Of a stretch of DNA of 64,000 nt, positions 60,288-64,000 are shown piece by piece. The notes beneath the pieces were generated by a model, which was given only the letters and a program-made list of their open reading frames with translations, was not told where the DNA came from and made no database searches. Position 1 is the stretch's first letter; the number at the start of each line of letters is the position of its first letter. The stretch comes from Cepaea nemoralis (lineage: Eukaryota; Mollusca; Gastropoda; Stylommatophora; Helicidae): positions 90,001 through 154,000 of the forward strand of contig JACEFZ010011455.1 in assembly GCA_014155875.1 (NCBI GenBank), in the 5' to 3' direction. Position numbers and translations under genes: made by a program.

Positions 60288-61835
60288 ATGGTGTTGACAC
60301 GAAACCAATCGTCAGAGGCCAAAAGCAACAAGGAGAAAAATAGCCCAGAACCAGTAGAAGTAGCTGGAAGAAATGTAAGGGAACGAAAACAAAGTATAGA
60401 ACCCAAGACCGCCGACAAAGGCCCTCACTTCAAAATAACCCAAATAGAGGGACAACAACTGGCATTGTCAAATATATCCAAACGCCTAATCGGCCAAATG
60501 CTGGAAAAAATACTCGGAACCAGAGCCATCTACGATATCGACCCACGCCTGGATGGATCAGTAAACATCAAGACGTACAACACCGATTCAGTACGAAAGA
60601 TAGCCGAAGAAATAGAAAAGGAGAAAGAACCGGTCACAAAACACCTCGCCCATGACGTAAAAGTCACCATAGAAAGGCTCAAACCATCAATAACTATGGT
60701 AGTGAAAGGGATGAACATGACCACTGACATAAGAAGGGTGACAGACATCCTCAAGATGGAAAATAAAAACGTTGAAATTATTCACACTGACAGGATCCTC
60801 ACGAAGCGGGGTGAACCAACGACTATCATCAGGATCAAGATAGAAGGCACAAAGATGCCAGAACAAATAAGATACCAAGGCAGGGTTAAACACATTGAAT
60901 ACTACATACCACCGGTCACACAGTGTTCGAAGTGCCAAATCCTGGGACACACAGCATCCTACTGCAGGGGAAAGAACCCCGTGTGCAGATTCTGCAGCAA
61001 GGATCACTGGCTCAGGGAATGCCCAGAAGCCAAAATAGACAAGAATTACAAGGCTACGAACCCAGCCAGGCGGTGCGCAAACTGCCAAGGCAACCACAGC
61101 TCTAGGTACAAGGGCTGTCCCAAGTACAAAACAACCGAGACAGCGTGGAGGGAGGCAGTACTGACACAAACCCCCATGAGAATAACTAGATGGAGGCAAG
61201 AAAATGTGTTAAAAGAACCTGACACAATGTCAGAAATGCGGATCATGAAAAAAGAGATTACCAACCTCAAGATCAAAGTATCCGAGAAACACGATGAAAA
61301 GAATCCTGATAGTACAACAGAGAGCGATGACAGCAAACTAAGAAGGGCGCTAAATCAAATAGAAACCACCAAAAAAGAAATCGAAGAAGAAAGAAACCGC
61401 TCCCGGAAAGCGGCTAAAGAACTAGAAGCCACCAAAGCGGAACTTAAAAACCAAATAAAAGACAATAACACAATCAAGGAAAAGCTAGAAAAACTAACCC
61501 TTGAAATGACCAAAACAAAACAAAAACTACACGAAGTCAGCTCGAACACTGAACAGATGAAAGTAGAAATAAAAGACATCAAGGCAGAACAATCAGAGGG
61601 GGAAAAAAGGAGACAACCGGACATTAGAAAATGGAAACGAGATGTCAATTCAGAAATAAAACACCTCAAACAATCAGTGCAGAACCGACCGACACAAGAG
61701 CAAATCTCCGACACAATAACAAAACTATACCACATAGTGAAAGACGGCCGATTCTCACAGGAGGGACTCCCTGAAATATTAGCTGAAATCATAGGTGAAA
61801 CAAGCGAGGAGGAGAGCGAAATGTCTGAAAATTAA
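60288..61835 (+). CDS. LINE ORF1 protein (gag-like, three CCHC knuckles, coiled-coil)
   Basis: Complete 515-codon frame. Residues 1-60 are basic and Ser/Glu-rich. Residues 60-205 are a mixed domain of the kind preceding knuckles in I/Jockey ORF1. Residues 211-285 hold three zinc knuckles: CSKCQILGHTASYC, CRFCSKDHWLREC and CANCQGNHSSRYKGC. Residues 320-480 are a long Lys/Glu/Gln-rich coiled-coil (KKEIEEERNRSRKAAKELEA), ending in an acidic tail. ORF1 proteins bind the element RNA and form the ribonucleoprotein particle. ORF2 begins 44 bp downstream. Codons favour A and C in third positions, unlike the flanking host sequence. No stop or frameshift, so this copy is young or recently active. Confidence 0.9.
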   Translation: MVLTRNQSSEAKSNKEKNSPEPVEVAGRNVRERKQSIEPKTADKGPHFKITQIEGQQLALSNISKRLIGQMLEKILGTRAIYDIDPRLDGSVNIKTYNTDSVRKIAEEIEKEKEPVTKHLAHDVKVTIERLKPSITMVVKGMNMTTDIRRVTDILKMENKNVEIIHTDRILTKRGEPTTIIRIKIEGTKMPEQIRYQGRVKHIEYYIPPVTQCSKCQILGHTASYCRGKNPVCRFCSKDHWLRECPEAKIDKNYKATNPARRCANCQGNHSSRYKGCPKYKTTETAWREAVLTQTPMRITRWRQENVLKEPDTMSEMRIMKKEITNLKIKVSEKHDEKNPDSTTESDDSKLRRALNQIETTKKEIEEERNRSRKAAKELEATKAELKNQIKDNNTIKEKLEKLTLEMTKTKQKLHEVSSNTEQMKVEIKDIKAEQSEGEKRRQPDIRKWKRDVNSEIKHLKQSVQNRPTQEQISDTITKLYHIVKDGRFSQEGLPEILAEIIGETSEEESEMSEN

Positions 61836-61879
61836 GAAGAACAACCGACACAACCAGTAACGTAAACTCAACAAATATC

Positions 61880-64000
61880 ATGGGGAACGACAATATAAGA
61901 ATAGTGCAATGGAACTGCAGGGGCGTGAAAACAAACCTCCCCAGCGTAATGGAACAGCTGGGGAAAGAAAACAGCATATACGCCCTGCAGGAAACATTCC
62001 TCAAACCCAAAGATAGATACAGCTGCAACGGTTTTAACGTTCTCAGAAACGACAGAACGGAAACAGCAGGAGGCGGGGTAGCCCTACTCATTCAAGATGA
62101 ACTACAAATATTAACAAGTGAGAAGTTTAAGACAACCAACTTCGAAGGCATAGCGGTAGAAATAGCAAGCAAACCACACAATCTGAACATCATCAACATC
62201 TACTGCCCTAAAGGAGTAATTGAAAAAGAAGACCTATCAGAGGTAGAGAAAAGAATCACAACCGCAACAATAATAGTCGGCGACTTTAACTGCCATCACC
62301 AGATGTGGGGTGGAACAACTAGCAATAAAGCAGGAACTCATCTGGCAGAGTTTATAGAAGACAACCAGCTGACGGTACTCAATGACGGGTCGATAACACG
62401 AATAGACCCGAATCCAAAAAGATATGACACGGCTATCGACCTAACAATAGTCACACCGGACCTTACAAGGAGCAAATGGGAGGTAAAAGAGGATACCAAC
62501 AGCGACCACCTACCGATTATAACTGACATAAACGCAAAAGCACAGAAAGACCAGGAAAGCAATAAACCGACATTCAACTTCAAGAAGGCGAGATGGGATC
62601 AATTTAGAGAAGAACTAGAAGGGATGGAGATAGACCAAACAAAAAAAGAAAACCTAGAAGAATACACAGAAAGAATAACTAACAGCATTCTCCGAGCCGC
62701 GATAAAACACATACCCAGCAAAAACATGCCAGCACACCTGACGAATGGCGTGCCTAGAACGCGGTCAAACGGAACGAAGGGGAACAAACAGCCAGCGAGA
62801 TGGTGGAATGCCAGCTGCACAAAGGCGCTGGACAAAAGAAAAAGGGCACTTAAACGATACAGAAGAATGAGGTCAGAGGAAAACTACAACGAATACAAAA
62901 AAGTTAGGAACGAAGTCAACAGAACGATAAAAGAAGCCAAAGAAACAGCATGGAAGAAGTACTGTCAGACCCTGTCACCAGACACACCTACAAAAGAAGT
63001 ATGGAAACAAATAAAAACCATTAATAGAAACCACACAAAGAGTAAAACCGCAGTAATAAAATTCCCAACAGTAGCGATAACAGAACAAGAAAAAGCAGAC
63101 GCCTTTGGGAAGTACTTCTACGAGGTCAGCTCCAACGAAGCACTGGGAGAGCAGGAGAGAATAAGACGAGAAAAATTTATAGAAGAGGACAGGAGAAATA
63201 CAACACGAAGAAATAGAGGACCTTTATATGGATGCGTACATAACGGTAGGCGAGGTAACGGCAGCGATCAAAGAAAAGGACGACACAGCAGCAGGGGCGG
63301 ACATTCTAAACTACACACTGCTGAAAAGGCTACCGAGGAAAACAATTATGACAATCACAGAGTTGTATAACAAAATATGGCACTCGGGAAAGATACCAGA
63401 ACAGTGGAAAAGAGCGATAGTCATTCCAATAAAAAAGCAATTTAAAAACCCACAGAGATTAGACTCGTATAGACCGATTTCCCTAACCTCACACCTCGGG
63501 AAAATATTGGAAACAGTCATAACGAAAAGAATTTACCACCATCTGGAGAAAAATGGACTAATTAGCGACTCACAGTCTGGATTTAGGGCCAACAGGAGTG
63601 CAGTAGACCAGATTATAAAACTAGAGAATCACGCGAAAAGAGGATTCAAAAAAGGAGAAAAAACAATGGCTGTTTTCCTAGATCTAGCAAAGGCATACGA
63701 CCAATGCTGGAGGCACGCCGCACTCATTAAAATAAACAAAATAGGGATAGTAGGTAGGACATACAGGTATATAGAAAATTTCCTACAGAACCGAAAATTC
63801 ACGGTACGAATTCAAAACGAAGAATCAAAAACCTATGACCAAGAAAATGGAATACCACAGGGATCAGTAATATCACCGACGATATTCGCAATTCTAGTAA
63901 ACGACCTCACCGACGAGAAAATTGACGACAGAATAGGGATATCACAGTTCGCCGACGACTGTGCAATATGGAGAAGCGGTAGGCACATTAAAAGCATAAG
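61880..64000 (+). CDS. LINE ORF2 (APE endonuclease and reverse transcriptase), frameshifted, cut by window edge
   Basis: The first frame (61880-63370) encodes an apurinic-type endonuclease: VQWNCRG (residue 10 on), LQET with Glu 38, GDFNCHHQMWGG (Asp 135, Asn 137), IDLTIV and SDHLP (208-210). A linker with PARWWNASCTKALDKRKRAL follows. Near 63200 one extra base shifts the frame. The continuation reads EIEDLYMDAYITVGEVTAAI, AGADILNY, PEQWKRAIVIPIKK, LDSYRPISLTSHLGKILE, QSGFRANRSAVDQI, VFLDLAKAYDQCW, NGIPQGSVISPTIFAIL and QFADDCAIWRSGR. The RT catalytic FADD is at 63948-63959. The domain order and the wording after FADD suit the Jockey/I group. The protein continues beyond 64000. The codons after 63200 in the first frame are spurious. 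Confidence 0.93.

Overview
This is a non-coding, repeat-dominated window from a eukaryotic, almost certainly invertebrate, nuclear genome. A gastropod or other mollusc is my best guess. That rests on tRNA-derived SINEs, several non-LTR retrotransposon families, and two phase-1 exons that look like the fucolectin-like (F5/8 type C-like) module common in molluscan receptor genes. It is an inference from family resemblance, not a database match. No prokaryotic gene organisation is present. Most open frames are shadows of tandem repeats or fragments of dead retroelements.

Layout. (1) 1-4.8 kb is a nearly pure CTAA tetranucleotide tract. (2) 4.8-11.2 kb is a mosaic of SINEs, LINE 3' ends, a Penelope-like endonuclease remnant followed by a degenerate hammerhead-like motif, a 41-bp tandem repeat and a class-II-tRNA SINE. 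(3) 11.2-29.5 kb is one 18.3-kb minisatellite of interleaved 27-bp and 35-bp units with local higher-order structure. (4) 29.5-33.5 kb is a decayed, probably transposon-borne protein-coding sequence of unknown function, split by an antisense I-type LINE. (5) 33.5-42.7 kb holds SINEs, a 20/21-bp minisatellite, CA and ACAG microsatellites, several decayed LINE ends and paired dispersed repeats. (6) 42.7-46.4 kb is a long antisense I-type LINE (RT plus RNase H) abutting an opposite-strand ORF1 fragment, then a SINE. (7) 47.1-55.4 kb contains the only plausible host coding sequence: two symmetrical phase-1 exons on the + strand (47143-47316 and 55211-55399) separated by a transposon-filled intron of about 7.9 kb. 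(8) 55.4-59.9 kb holds tandem repeats, a GAA-tailed dispersed repeat, an I-type LINE RNase H end, and a 5'-truncated LINE with an 11-bp target-site duplication inside a 39-bp minisatellite. (9) 59.9-64.0 kb is the best preserved element: a Jockey/I-like LINE with a complete 515-codon ORF1 and an ORF2 (endonuclease plus RT, one frameshift) that runs off the right edge.

The unifying observation is that many retroelement copies end in their own simple-sequence tail. The I-type LINE ends in CTAA repeats, a relative in 5-bp GTTGA-type repeats, RTE-like ends in GAT repeats, an unclassified family in GAA repeats, and one SINE in ACTCT repeats. The 4.8-kb CTAA tract has exactly the repeat unit of the I-type LINE tail, and the 18-kb minisatellite ends directly on a SINE. 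Retroelement ends may therefore have seeded the large arrays. Local patches of dense 1-bp indels inside the big arrays suggest residual long-read assembly error.
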